The translations under genes and the position numbers were made by a program. A DNA stretch of 64,000 nt from NCBI RefSeq assembly GCF_004684935.1, contig NZ_SRJD01000013.1, positions 52,800 through 116,799 of the forward strand. Reading direction: 5' to 3'. The DNA comes from Sporolactobacillus shoreae (GTDB lineage: Bacteria > Bacillota > Bacilli > Bacillales > Sporolactobacillaceae). Positions 35,885-44,353 of this stretch are shown piece by piece. Numbering within the stretch: the first letter of the stretch is position 1; the number at the start of each line of letters is the position of its first letter. Under the pieces are notes generated by a model that was not told the origin of the DNA, did no database searches, and saw only the letters and a list, made by a program, of their open reading frames with translations.

Positions 35885-35965
35885 TGTCCGATTCAAGGCC
35901 AGAAGTGTCCGATTCAAGGCCAGAAGTGTCCGATTCAAGGCCAGAAGTGTCCGATTCAAGGCCAG
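35882..35965. repeat. Short tandem array D (21-nt period, four perfect units)
   Basis: Four identical units start at 35882, 35903, 35924 and 35945, each AAGTGTCCGATTCAAGGCCA plus one G. The array lies in the 3' untranslated part of the OsmC transcript and its first bases overlap the terminator arm. This is the most homogeneous of the arrays. Confidence 0.95.
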
Positions 35966-35985
35966 AAGAATCGGGCCGCATTTTT

Positions 35986-36366
35986 TTAAATCTGAACGAT
36001 CTCCAGCGTTTCCTCCACTTCGATCGCACCTTTGACCGACTGGGCTATGGTACAGTTCGTGTAAACGTGTGTGAACAATCTGCGGATCAGTTTTTCATCC
36101 AGATCAGCGCCCTTCAGTGTGACATGCACGCCGACTTTTTTGATCGGTTCGGGATCTTCTTTCGCACGCACTTGATCCGTTTCGATAATCATATCGCTGT
36201 AATTTATTTTCCGGTTGGCGAGCAGACGCTTGAAAACCAGACCGCTGCAGGCGCCGATTGAAGTTTCAAGCAGGTCGCCGGGCCTGAAATCACCGGCTTT
36301 ATTTATCTTCATTGTTCCATGTTCATGGGTCAGCGTGAATCCCTGATCATCCGCTCTAAGTGTCAT
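35986..36366 (-). CDS. OsmC-family protein
   Basis: A 126-aa OsmC/Ohr-like protein. The motif DLLETSIGACSGLVFKRLL holds the first redox Cys, and the second should be in VYTNCTIAQSVKG. Two Cys in these positions suit an organic-peroxide reductase or thiol stress protein. ATG at 36366 follows GGGGGAG by 6 nt; an in-frame start further upstream lacks an SD. Monocistronic. Confidence 0.85.
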   Translation of the reverse strand: MTLRADDQGFTLTHEHGTMKINKAGDFRPGDLLETSIGACSGLVFKRLLANRKINYSDMIIETDQVRAKEDPEPIKKVGVHVTLKGADLDEKLIRRLFTHVYTNCTIAQSVKGAIEVEETLEIVQI

Positions 36367-36555
36367 TCTTTTCTCCCCCTTTTCTTTAAAGCTAGCAAGC
36401 GGTGCCGCAAATGTCAAAATGTCTGCCTCTGCACTTTCTGAAAGGAAGAACGTGCGTAAAAAATCTGCGAAATGCTTACCAATATGCGCTATAATAAAAA
36501 AATAATATTAAGAGATTGTAAAGTTGGCTGGAAGAAATTTCGCTTAGAAGGGTGG

Positions 36556-37113
36556 ATGACAGAGATGCTGAAAAACCGAAAAGCATTCTGGTTCTGGTTG
36601 GTGCTGATTGTTCTGATGATCGTATTGATTTACAGGGGCTCCGCCATGCCTTATTCACAGCAGGACATCCAGCCGTTCTTAAAAGCCCATTTCCAGTGGA
36701 CCTCTGAAACATTTCCGCATATTCATTTTGATTACGGCGGGCAGCTTGTGACTTCGGATGATCCGTACGCCTTTTTTGAGTTTGTGGTTCGTAAAGCGAG
36801 CCATGTCTTTGAATACGCGCTGCTGACTTTCATGCTGATTAATCTGTTTATGACGACTGTGACTCCCCGGATTCTCTGCTATTTGTGCGGACCAGCCGTC
36901 GCCCTTTGCTACTCGATGTTTGATGAATGGCATCAGACCTTTATCCCGGGCCGAACAGGCCACCTGATTGACGCCCTTACTTTCGACCTTTCAGGAATGA
37001 TTGCCGCGATGATCCTCGTGTTTTTACTGGATGTCTACGTGCGTTTGCTCTATACGGGGAGTGATCATCCGCGACATGCGAGAATAATGAGCGAGGCTGG
37101 AGAACAGAGATAA
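36556..37113 (+). CDS. VanZ-family membrane protein
   Basis: A 185-aa VanZ-like protein. A first membrane helix (AFWFWLVLIVLMIVLIY) is followed by RGSAMPYSQQ, then the family core FFEFVVRKASHVFEYALLTF, DEWHQTFIPGRTGHLIDALT and a last helix. VanZ raises teicoplanin tolerance in enterococci; most homologues have unknown roles. Start is uncertain between 36556 and 36565; AAGGGTGG is close to the first. A TATAAT lies at 36490-36495. Confidence 0.85.
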   Translation: MTEMLKNRKAFWFWLVLIVLMIVLIYRGSAMPYSQQDIQPFLKAHFQWTSETFPHIHFDYGGQLVTSDDPYAFFEFVVRKASHVFEYALLTFMLINLFMTTVTPRILCYLCGPAVALCYSMFDEWHQTFIPGRTGHLIDALTFDLSGMIAAMILVFLLDVYVRLLYTGSDHPRHARIMSEAGEQR

Positions 37114-37142
37114 TGACGGTTTCTCAGAATGCCTGGTGACGC

Positions 37143-37167
37143 GCCGCAGCAAGTCTGCGGCTTTTTT
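37143..37167 (+). terminator. Terminator after the VanZ gene
   Basis: GCCGCAG (37143-37149) pairs with CTGCGGC (37155-37161), then six T. Confidence 0.8.
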
Positions 37168-37233
37168 ACGATCATCAGCCTTTTTCAGAATACTGCATTT
37201 TGTTATTTCATTATTAATAAAAAGACCGGACCG

Positions 37234-37241
37234 GCCGATAA
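37234..37241 (+). promoter_or_regulatory. Sigma-D-like -10 before the first chemoreceptor gene
   Basis: GCCGATAA matches the sigma-D (motility) -10 exactly. The AT-rich TTAATAAAAA upstream gives an imperfect -35. The same -10 is found before motP. Confidence 0.55.
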
Positions 37242-37317
37242 AGAGGAATGAACAGGTCTGCGCAGGCAGACTCGAATGGACGGATTTTCCGAGCAGATTT
37301 TGAAGGGTGGATTCAGA

Positions 37318-38607
37318 ATGGCATCTATAGAAAAAAGGGCAGGAGCTGCCGGTAAAAAGACCCGGTTTTTTTCACTTCAGAGCGTGCTTCTTGCCGCCTA
37401 TCTGGTTGTGATTATCGCACTGGCTTTTTTATTTTATGAGTGCGGGAGTAAAGGCCTGGTTCTTCCGGCGGTTACCCTGCTCCTTGTGACATTGGTCGGA
37501 ACGAGTATTGGTTTGATTCTGGTTTTTAATTCCTATAACAAAAGAATACACATCATCAAGCTTGCCGTGGAAAAAGCGGAAAAGGGTGACCTGAGCGTCC
37601 GCTGCGAGGTACGGGGCCATGACGAGTTGGCTGTTCTGGCCGAGGGGACGGATACGATGATCCGCATGAACCGGGAGATGCTGGAACATATCAAAGGCGT
37701 CTCGGAAAAAGTCGGCGATGCCGCACAGACGTTGGTTTCCAGTGTGGAAGAGCATACAGCGTCCTCGAATGAGATTGGTTCGACCATGTCGGAAATCGCT
37801 GCCGGCGCCTCCGACCAGGCCGGACTGATGGGTAAAAACAGAGACGCGGCCGATGTTTTTGATCAGCATATGAGCGATATTGCGGCACACACGGATCTGA
37901 TGAAAGAAGGGGCTGAAGCGCTGTCGAAGGCGTCGGAAGGCAATCAGCACTCGGTGGTCCAGCTCCGAAACCACTCGGAGCGGACGATCAGCGCGACCGC
38001 CGATATTATTGATGCCATTTCATCGCTTGACGGCCGGTCAAAGAATATCGGGCAGATTATCGAGACCATTTCAGACATTGCCGGTCAAACGAATCTGCTC
38101 GCACTGAACGCGGCTATTGAGGCAGCGCGGGCCGGTGAACAGGGAAAGGGCTTTGCGGTTGTCGCTGATGAAATCCGTAAGTTGTCTGACCAGACGGACC
38201 GGGCGCTGAACGAAGTTTCCGGGCTGATCACCGGCATTCAGAAAGATACGGCGAGCACGGTGGCGTTTGCCGGAAATACGAGTAAAGTGCTGGAAGAACA
38301 ATTCATTGTTGTGGCTGATTTTGAAAAAAATGCTGGTCTTATTGCTCAGGCGGTTGCTGAAAACGGCCGAAGGATCGAGGACATTACCGCATCGATCCGG
38401 GAAATGGTTGATCAGAACAGGCAGATTAAAGCGAATGTGAACGGTATGATGGAAATCAGTGAACAGACGGCGGCCGGGACTGAAGAAGTCACGGCTTCAA
38501 TTGAAGAACAGACTGCCGGGATGGAGCAGCTGTCGCATCTTGCAAACGAGCTTGAAGGCGACGCTTCCGACCTGCGAAGGCAGCTTGAGGGTTATAAACT
38601 GGTCTGA
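37318..38607 (+). CDS. Methyl-accepting chemotaxis protein lacking a sensor domain
   Basis: A 429-aa receptor. Two membrane helices (about residues 19-40 and 46-70) are joined by only about six residues, so there is no outside ligand domain. A HAMP domain follows and then the cytoplasmic coiled coil with the CheA/CheW-binding tip ([20 protein letters not shown], then [13 protein letters not shown]). It may sense membrane state, pH or an intracellular cue. ATG at 37318 follows AAGGGTGG by 7 nt. A sigma-D-like -10 lies upstream. Confidence 0.88.
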   Translation: MASIEKRAGAAGKKTRFFSLQSVLLAAYLVVIIALAFLFYECGSKGLVLPAVTLLLVTLVGTSIGLILVFNSYNKRIHIIKLAVEKAEKGDLSVRCEVRGHDELAVLAEGTDTMIRMNREMLEHIKGVSEKVGDAAQTLVSSVEEHTASSNEIGSTMSEIAAGASDQAGLMGKNRDAADVFDQHMSDIAAHTDLMKEGAEALSKASEGNQHSVVQLRNHSERTISATADIIDAISSLDGRSKNIGQIIETISDIAGQTNLLALNAAIEAARAGEQGKGFAVVADEIRKLSDQTDRALNEVSGLITGIQKDTASTVAFAGNTSKVLEEQFIVVADFEKNAGLIAQAVAENGRRIEDITASIREMVDQNRQIKANVNGMMEISEQTAAGTEEVTASIEEQTAGMEQLSHLANELEGDASDLRRQLEGYKLV

Positions 38608-38668
38608 GATTGCGGACTTCAGATTTTTTCTTAAATACATAATCTATAAAAGGTGAGGGTATTTGTCT

Positions 38669-40828
38669 ATGAAGCAGGAAAAGCAGCAAAAGAACAAACA
38701 GGCCGGTGAAGAGGCGCCTGTAAAGGACGTCTCAAAAAAAAGCAAGGGATTCAAATGGGGAAAAACGTGGACATCCGTCACCCGTCCTTTGACGCGGCTC
38801 GCTGAGGCTCTGCGAAAATCTCCTTTGGGAAAATTTTTGCCGGGCCGGCTTCTGATGAACGTCAGCATCAGAAAACAGCTGCTGATTCCTTTTATAACAT
38901 CCATTGTGGTTATCGGGCTCATCGGCGGGCTGTTCAGCTACTTTTACGGCGCAAAAATGACGCAGAATCAGCTGGTGCAGTCGACAATGGCGCAGATCAA
39001 GTTGACCGACCAGAATTTTGAAACCTATTTTCAAGATGCTGAGTCGGTTGTGCGCCAGTTTACGGGCAGCAAAGTATTAAACAATCCGTCAAAAAATCAG
39101 GATCAGATCAACCAGGCTTTTCAGAATGTGCTTGATGCAAATAAAAAATATCTGGCACTGACGTATGGGGCGGCGGATAAAACAGCTGTACGCGCACCGC
39201 TTTATTTCTTTCCGCAAGGATATGACCCGACGACGAGTTCGTGGTACAAGACGGGTGTGAGCGGCAATGGCCGTCCGGTGTGGACCAACCCTTATATGGA
39301 TAACGTGATGAAAGAATATGTGGTCAGTGTGGCACAATCAGAGATTTCCGGCGGACAGGTTAAGGGCGTCGTGAAGCTCGATCTCTATATCCAGTCCATC
39401 ATCAATCAGGTGAACAGCTCGCGATTCGGCAAATCAGGCTATGGCGTCGTTCTGGATCCGTCCGGCACGTATATCGCTGCGCCAAAAAATCAGCTGATCG
39501 GTACAAGCGTTGTGAAACAGCCGTTCTACCAGAAGCTGAAGACCATGGGGAACAGCGGAAGCTTTTATGCCGACATGAACGGTCAGAGTAAATTAATTTG
39601 CTTTGAACGGAATAAAACGACCGGTTGGATTCTTCTCGGTATTATTGACAAGAGCGAAATCTCTAACCAAGGGAACCTAATTGCGCTGCCTTCTGTCATC
39701 ACCGTTCTGCTCATCCTACTGATTGCCATTTTTGTCACAAATTATCTGCTGAAAAAAGTGGTTGTCCGTCTGAGAACGATTCAGCACGCAGCGAAGCAGA
39801 TCGAGCAGGGCGATCTGACGGTGTCGGTACCTCTCGCGGGCAATGATGAACTTTCGGAACTGACAAGAAGCATCAATGAGATGGCCAGGGCGAACCGGGA
39901 AGCGTTCAGAAAAATGACGGATGTCACGCAACAGATTGCGGGGGCATCCCAGACACTGGTCGCTAGTGCCGAAGAGAACGTGGCGTCAACGAATGAAATC
40001 AGCGCGACTGTAAACGAGATTGCTGCCGGCGCGTCCAACCAGTCGGCTGCTCTGGATGAAGGACAGACGTCGCTTCAGTCCCTTGTCGAGGAAATCAAGA
40101 AGATGGACGTCAAGAGCAAGGAAGTATTGGAAGGCGCCAATCAGATGAATGAAACGTCAAGGGGCGGGGAGAAAAAGATGAGTCATCTCTCCACACAGTC
40201 CAAAGCTTCCGCCGAAACGACAGGGCAGATTATCTCCGCCGTCACCTCGCTTGAAAAACACGCGAAGAATATTACTCAGATTATCGATGTTCTGGACAGC
40301 ATCGCGCGGCGCACCAACCTGCTGTCGCTGAACGCCAGCATTGAAGCCGCACATGCCGGAGAACAGGGAAGAGGTTTCGCGGTCGTTGCAAGTGAAATCA
40401 GGAAACTGGCCCAGCAGACGGACCACTCCCTCAAGGAAGTCACATCGACGATCAGCGCCATGACTCGGGAAACCGCGCATGCCGTTGAACTCTGCGAGCA
40501 GACAAGCAGCACAGTCAAGGCGCAAGGTGAGGCAGTCGAGGAGACTGGTCAGGCATTCAAACAGATCGAAACAACGATTGAAGCGAATGTCGGCGGAATC
40601 CGTGTGATTGCCGATGCAATCCGCAAGACTCAGGAACATATCGAGCAAATCAGCCAGGGAACCCAGATGATCGCTTCGACCAGCGAAGAAACGGCGGCGA
40701 GCACGGAAGAAGTGAGCGCGTCCGTCGAAGAGCAGACGGCAGCCATGGAAGAGCTGAACAAACTTGCGGGCGATCTGGATCAGCAGGCACAGCTGATGAG
40801 GGACGCTATCAAACGTTACAAAATTTAA
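38669..40828 (+). CDS. Methyl-accepting chemotaxis protein with dCache-type sensor
   Basis: A 719-aa receptor. The Lys-rich cytoplasmic N-tail (about 65 residues) is unusually long. TM1 is near 70-95 and the extracellular region of about 230 residues holds Cache features ([40 protein letters not shown]). TM2 is near 335-358, then HAMP and signalling tip ([20 protein letters not shown]). Such sensors bind amino acids or small organic acids. ATG at 38669 follows AAAGGTGAGG. It lies 61 nt after the first receptor gene and may be cotranscribed. Confidence 0.9.
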   Translation: MKQEKQQKNKQAGEEAPVKDVSKKSKGFKWGKTWTSVTRPLTRLAEALRKSPLGKFLPGRLLMNVSIRKQLLIPFITSIVVIGLIGGLFSYFYGAKMTQNQLVQSTMAQIKLTDQNFETYFQDAESVVRQFTGSKVLNNPSKNQDQINQAFQNVLDANKKYLALTYGAADKTAVRAPLYFFPQGYDPTTSSWYKTGVSGNGRPVWTNPYMDNVMKEYVVSVAQSEISGGQVKGVVKLDLYIQSIINQVNSSRFGKSGYGVVLDPSGTYIAAPKNQLIGTSVVKQPFYQKLKTMGNSGSFYADMNGQSKLICFERNKTTGWILLGIIDKSEISNQGNLIALPSVITVLLILLIAIFVTNYLLKKVVVRLRTIQHAAKQIEQGDLTVSVPLAGNDELSELTRSINEMARANREAFRKMTDVTQQIAGASQTLVASAEENVASTNEISATVNEIAAGASNQSAALDEGQTSLQSLVEEIKKMDVKSKEVLEGANQMNETSRGGEKKMSHLSTQSKASAETTGQIISAVTSLEKHAKNITQIIDVLDSIARRTNLLSLNASIEAAHAGEQGRGFAVVASEIRKLAQQTDHSLKEVTSTISAMTRETAHAVELCEQTSSTVKAQGEAVEETGQAFKQIETTIEANVGGIRVIADAIRKTQEHIEQISQGTQMIASTSEETAASTEEVSASVEEQTAAMEELNKLAGDLDQQAQLMRDAIKRYKI

Positions 40829-40863
40829 GCAATAACTTTTTAGAAGAGGGCTCTGCTAATTTT

Positions 40864-40924
40864 GTCTGTTGTTTTTCGCTCAATCAACAAAGGGGCAAGA
40901 GCAACATTGAACTTTAACATAGCC
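40864..40924. repeat. Deletion derivative of the dispersed palindromic element
   Basis: Starts GTCTGTTGTTTTTCGCTC and ends GGGGCAAGAGCAACATTGAA...CATAGCC, matching both ends of the copy at 61597-61752, but the central GC-rich part of about 85 nt is missing. Confidence 0.65.
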
Positions 40925-40930
40925 TAGAAG

Positions 40931-40966
40931 AAAAAAGCCTTGGGCGATCACCCAAGGCTTTTTTCT
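40931..40966. terminator. Bidirectional terminator between the chemoreceptor and aminopeptidase genes
   Basis: AAAAAAGCCTTGGG and CCCAAGGCTTTTTT form a symmetric hairpin usable from both sides. Confidence 0.85.
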
Positions 40967-40978
40967 TTAGAATTTTTT

Positions 40979-42211
40979 TTAATCCACCCAATTGCCTTTG
41001 CGGAAAATCGGTTCCAGCCTGCCATCGGAAGTTTCGCCATCGATGTCCAGTTCACCGGAGCCGACCATGAAATCAACATGGGTCAGACTGGTGTTGGCAC
41101 CCTTGGCGGAGAGCTCGTCCTCGGTCATCTCACGGCCGCCGCGATAATTGAAGGGGTACGAGGCGCCGATTGCCAGATGGCACGACGCGTTTTCATCAAA
41201 CAATGTATTGTAAAAAATAAGGTTGGTCTCCGAAATTGGCGAGTGATGCGGCACAAGGGAAACTTCGCCGAGATAGTGAGAACCGTCATCCGTTTCGACG
41301 ATCTGCTTCAAAGTTTCATAGCCCTGCTCGGCGCTGAAGTCTGTGATTCGGCCGTCTTTGAAAGTCACTGAAAAATGATCAATCAGATTGCCTCCGTAAT
41401 TCAGCGGCTTTGTGCTGGCGACGGTGCCATTGACACCGGTTTTCAACGGCATGGTGAAGATTTCTTCGGTCGGTATGTTCGGACGGAAAGGAACACCCTG
41501 ATCATTGGTCATTTCGCCGCTGATCCATAAATGTTCAGCAGGAAGCTCGATGGTCAGATCTGTTCCGGGTGCCCGGTAATGCAGCTTTTTAAAACGTTTT
41601 TCATTAAAATACGTGACCTTGTCCGTCAGCGTCTGAAGATGTTCTTTCCAGGCAAGTTCAGGATTGTCCCTGTCTGTACGGGTTATGGTGAAAATTTGTT
41701 TCCAAAGGGCGTCAATCCGTTCCTCCTCACCAAGATCCGGGAAAATCTTTGCCGACCAAGCTGCGGTGGGGACGGAAACGATCGTCCAGCTTACTTTGGC
41801 TCCGATCTTGGCATCAGAGAATTTTTTGTTGGCCTTCGCCGTGTTTTTCTGAGAAGCCGCGATCCGTTCGGGATCGATGCCTTTCAGCAAATCCGGATTC
41901 GGTGAATAGATGTATAGGAAGGCGGCATTTTCGTTGGTCAGGTCCTCATAACCCCGGGTTTTCCACGCCGGATAGCTCTGAAATGCTTCATCAGGTGCCA
42001 GATCGAAGCGGATGCGTGTCACATCTTCATCTGACCATTCGACGTACACGTTTTTGGCGCCGGCTTCATAGGCTTTTTTAACCGTTTTACGAACGAATGT
42101 GGGTGACTCGACAGGCGCGAAGATCAGGACGTCCTGCCCCTTCTGCACATTCAAGCCCACTTTCACCGTAATATCGGCATAATTTTCAAGCAATTGTTCA
42201 AAATTCTGCAT
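40979..42211 (-). CDS. M29-family aminopeptidase (AmpS/PepS)
   Basis: A 410-aa thermophilic-type metallo-aminopeptidase. VKVGLNVQKGQDVLIFAPVE starts the N-domain. Metal ligands are expected in GEMTNDQGV..PNIPTEEIFTMP (Glu), YLGEVSLVPHHS (Glu and His), FYNTLFDENASCHLAIG (Tyr, Glu, His) and THVDFMVGS (His and Asp), all in the proper order. It removes N-terminal residues from peptides in the cytoplasm. ATG at 42211 follows GGGGGA by 7 nt; the in-frame ATG at 42259 has no SD. Confidence 0.9.
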   Translation of the reverse strand: MQNFEQLLENYADITVKVGLNVQKGQDVLIFAPVESPTFVRKTVKKAYEAGAKNVYVEWSDEDVTRIRFDLAPDEAFQSYPAWKTRGYEDLTNENAAFLYIYSPNPDLLKGIDPERIAASQKNTAKANKKFSDAKIGAKVSWTIVSVPTAAWSAKIFPDLGEEERIDALWKQIFTITRTDRDNPELAWKEHLQTLTDKVTYFNEKRFKKLHYRAPGTDLTIELPAEHLWISGEMTNDQGVPFRPNIPTEEIFTMPLKTGVNGTVASTKPLNYGGNLIDHFSVTFKDGRITDFSAEQGYETLKQIVETDDGSHYLGEVSLVPHHSPISETNLIFYNTLFDENASCHLAIGASYPFNYRGGREMTEDELSAKGANTSLTHVDFMVGSGELDIDGETSDGRLEPIFRKGNWVD

Positions 42212-42366
42212 ACAAGAATCCCCCTGTCTGGATGTTCCACAAATTTTTGAATCCAGCATTTATTTTAACACACCTGTCCTGGAGTAATGCCCGGAAAATC
42301 CGGGCGGACAGTATCCGGGCGGCCGCATAGGATGATAAAGAAAACTATGTGGAGGTGATTGCGGTC

Positions 42367-42465
42367 ATGGGTGCTCCGGCAGGATATGGAAATACCTCGG
42401 GATTCGCATTGGTGGTTGTTCTCTTCATCCTTCTGATTATCATTGGCGCAAGCTGGGTTTATTAA
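42367..42465 (+). CDS. YjcZ-family tiny membrane protein, 32 aa
   Basis: ATG at 42367 follows a full SD (GGAGGTGATT) by 6 nt. The peptide has a Gly-rich head (MGAPAGYGNTSG) and one helix FALVVVLFILLIIIGASW, the exact plan of the small YjcZ/YosM sporulation-associated family of Bacilli. Its own terminator follows. It supports an endospore-forming host. Confidence 0.85.
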   Translation: MGAPAGYGNTSGFALVVVLFILLIIIGASWVY

Positions 42466-42472
42466 TGTAAAA

Positions 42473-42509
42473 GGGACTTTTCACTTTTCGGTGAAAAGTC
42501 CCTCTTTTT
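42473..42509 (+). terminator. Terminator after the YjcZ gene
   Basis: GGGACTTTTCAC (42473-42484) pairs with GTGAAAAGTCCC (42491-42502), then CTCTTTTT. Confidence 0.85.
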
Positions 42510-42525
42510 GATAGGCTTTGCCAAA

Positions 42526-42668
42526 CTTGCTGTTGTTTTTCGTTCCATGCGCTCGCTTTCCACGGGCGATCCGTGATCCTCCTGCGGGGTCCCACTTGGC
42601 TCACTGATCCCGAAGGAGTCTTGCACCTTCCGCTCCAAACAGCGGAGGGGCAAAAACAACAATTAGCC
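42526..42668. repeat. Dispersed palindromic element, full copy
   Basis: Starts TTGCTGTTGTTTTTCG and ends GGGGCAAAAACAACAATTAG, so the ends are inverted repeats. The middle holds GCGCTCGCTTTCC, GATCCGTGATCCTCCTGCGG and TCCGCTCC. A second full copy is at 61597-61752. Elements with this wording recur between genes of many Bacillaceae as I remember them. Confidence 0.75.
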
Positions 42669-42774
42669 TTTTGATAAAAAATCAATTAACGACATGGCAT
42701 TTCAGTGTAAAAAAATCATGGAGAAGTCAGAGTGGGTGCGGTGAATTTCGCACAGAATTCTCCTGATTTAAAAG

Positions 42775-42874
42775 TTTACCAGCCGAATTTCAGGATTTAC
42801 CAGCCAGTTCCGGGATTTTACCAGCCAGATTGATGACTTTACCAGCCGCAATTGTCAATTTACCGGCCGGAAAC
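42775..42874. repeat. Short tandem array E (21-nt period)
   Basis: Units start at 42775, 42796, 42817, 42838 and 42859, all beginning TTTACCAGCC (last: TTTACCGGCC) with 11 variable nt. Read on the minus strand the core is GGCTGGTAAA, the same as array F on the plus strand. Confidence 0.92.
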
Positions 42875-42937
42875 CAATGTGATTGATGATTCGCAAGTTT
42901 CAGCTCGATCTTGATTCTAAAATGTCTTCCATACACG

Positions 42938-43996
42938 TCAATGTTTCTTCCACATGCTCATGTGAATCTTCTTCCAGCGCTCTTTTTCCTTCAGCATGGC
43001 CAGTTTGTCGGTTTTGCGTTTCAGGAAAGCCAGCTCACGCTGCAGCTTGACGTAGCTGTCAAAGCGCGCCTGTTCGAGCCGCCCGTCTGCAAGCGCTGCC
43101 TGAACAGCGCATCCGGGTTCGCCGCTGTGCGTGCAGTCGCGGAAGCGGCAGTCCGCGGCAAGGGTTTCGATATCTGCGAAGCTCTGGCCGACAGACTGGT
43201 CCGAAGCGGTCCATAGCTGCAGTTCGCGCATCCCCGGGGTGTCGATCACTACGCCGCCCGTCGGCAGGACGATCAGTTCACGGTTAGTCGTTGTGTGGCG
43301 GCCGCGGTCATCATCTTCGCGGACGTTGTTGACCGTCTGCAGTTCCCGGCCGTAGAGCCAGTTGGTGAGCGTCGATTTGCCGGCACCGGAAGATCCGAGA
43401 AACACGGCGGTTTTTCCTTTGCCGAGATAAGCTTCGAGCTGCTCTCTGCCGGTGTCATGAACGGCGCTGACTACGTGGATCGGAACACCGAACGCGACTT
43501 CCTCGACCTCCGCTACTTTTTCATCTACATGGTCGCAAAGGTCGGACTTGCTCAGGACAATGACCGGATTCGCGCCGCTGTCCCACGCCATGGTCAGGTA
43601 GCGTTCCAGCCGGCGCACGTTGAAATCGTGGTTCATCGCCATGACCAGAAATACGGTGTTGATATCGGTCGCGACAATTTGCTCTTCCGTTGTCAGCCCA
43701 GCCATGTTCCTGGAAAATTTACTGAAGCGTGGTAGTATTTTGTGGATGGTTGCTTTCCCGTCTGCCGGCCGTTCATCTACTGAAACCCAGTCGCCAACCG
43801 CGGGATAATCCTCACGTCCGAGGGCCAAGTGGCGCATTTTACCGGAGACTTCCGCAAGAAAAAAACCGTGCTCCGTGACAATCTTGTATTGCCCCTTATA
43901 TTCAGAAACGACGCGGCCGACAGCCTTGTCGCCCTCAAATGCATTTTCTGCCTGTTTGGCTAATGTCTGATTCCATCCATAATCGGTTAAATTCAA
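42938..43996 (-). CDS. rsgA: Ribosome small subunit-dependent GTPase A (RsgA/YjeQ family)
   Basis: A 352-aa circularly permuted GTPase. The OB-fold is at about residues 30-105. GTPase motifs come in permuted order: VLSKSDL (G4), GSSGAGKST (G1), DTPGMREL (G3). The C-terminal zinc module has CRFRDCTHSGEPGC. RsgA checks late 30S maturation. The TTG at 43996 is chosen since GGAGG lies 7 nt before it; the in-frame ATG at 44029 lies upstream of the SD. It has an upstream leader frame and terminator. It may be a second RsgA paralogue, since the housekeeping copy normally sits in another operon. Confidence 0.88.
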   Translation of the reverse strand: MNLTDYGWNQTLAKQAENAFEGDKAVGRVVSEYKGQYKIVTEHGFFLAEVSGKMRHLALGREDYPAVGDWVSVDERPADGKATIHKILPRFSKFSRNMAGLTTEEQIVATDINTVFLVMAMNHDFNVRRLERYLTMAWDSGANPVIVLSKSDLCDHVDEKVAEVEEVAFGVPIHVVSAVHDTGREQLEAYLGKGKTAVFLGSSGAGKSTLTNWLYGRELQTVNNVREDDDRGRHTTTNRELIVLPTGGVVIDTPGMRELQLWTASDQSVGQSFADIETLAADCRFRDCTHSGEPGCAVQAALADGRLEQARFDSYVKLQRELAFLKRKTDKLAMLKEKERWKKIHMSMWKKH

Positions 43997-44030
43997 TGGT
44001 CTTCCTCCAGTTGATTTGATTTTCGGCAAT

Positions 44031-44054
44031 AAAAAAAGACCGTCTCACACGGTC
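44031..44054 (-). terminator. Terminator inside the rsgA leader (attenuator)
   Basis: On the minus strand GACCGT (44054-44049) pairs with ACGGTC (44043-44038) and is followed by seven T (44037-44031). It lies 35 nt before the rsgA start and after the leader frame, so it can only control rsgA or end a short RNA. Confidence 0.75.
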
Positions 44055-44093
44055 CTGTTTTCTGTCGTTGTTGAGAAATAAGCCCTGTGAATG

Positions 44094-44155
44094 GCCATCT
44101 GTCCCAAACAATTCAAATCAGTTGAAGAACGATCTAATAGAAGGGGACAGATGGC
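44094..44155 (-). promoter_or_regulatory. 12-bp inverted repeat in the rsgA leader
   Basis: GCCATCTGTCCC (44094-44105) and GGGACAGATGGC (44144-44155) are perfect complements 38 nt apart. They form a long hairpin between the leader-frame stop and the terminator and could be the switching element. Confidence 0.6.
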
Positions 44156-44160
44156 TGCCG

Positions 44161-44208
44161 TCAATGAGATTGTCTGAGGTCTTCCGATTGATGATGGCCA
44201 TAAAACAT
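44161..44208 (-). CDS. Putative 15-aa leader peptide of rsgA
   Basis: Minus-strand ATG at 44208 behind AAGGAGAGG (4 nt spacing to ATG) reads MFYGHHQSEDLRQSH and stops at 44163-44161. It follows a good promoter and precedes a 12-bp hairpin and a terminator before rsgA. The SD is stronger than that of many real genes here. A role in attenuation is inference. Confidence 0.5.
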   Translation of the reverse strand: MFYGHHQSEDLRQSH

Positions 44209-44235
44209 GTCCCCTCTCCTTTTTTCGATAAAAAC

Positions 44236-44264
44236 AGTTTAAACGAAAATCGCGTTCTTGTAAA
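44236..44264 (-). promoter_or_regulatory. Promoter of the rsgA leader transcript
   Basis: On the minus strand TTTACA (44264-44259), 17-nt spacer, TAAACT (44241-44236). The start would be near 44229. Confidence 0.6.
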
Positions 44265-44353
44265 GGCTGGCACAGCCCGGCATGGGAGGGACAGGCACGG
44301 CATAAGATGGAACAAGCGGCACAGGAGAAACGGGAGCGGAGGGACGGTGAATA

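Noticed and set aside
35824..36261. Plus-strand frame with heptad repeats SDSRPEV
   Set aside because: This is array D read as protein; a 21-nt period always gives heptads. It lies over a terminator and antisense to the OsmC gene.
42440..42685. Minus-strand frame with Cys-rich start over the palindromic element
   Set aside because: It covers a terminator and the dispersed repeat and has no SD; the related copy at 61597-61752 does not keep the frame.
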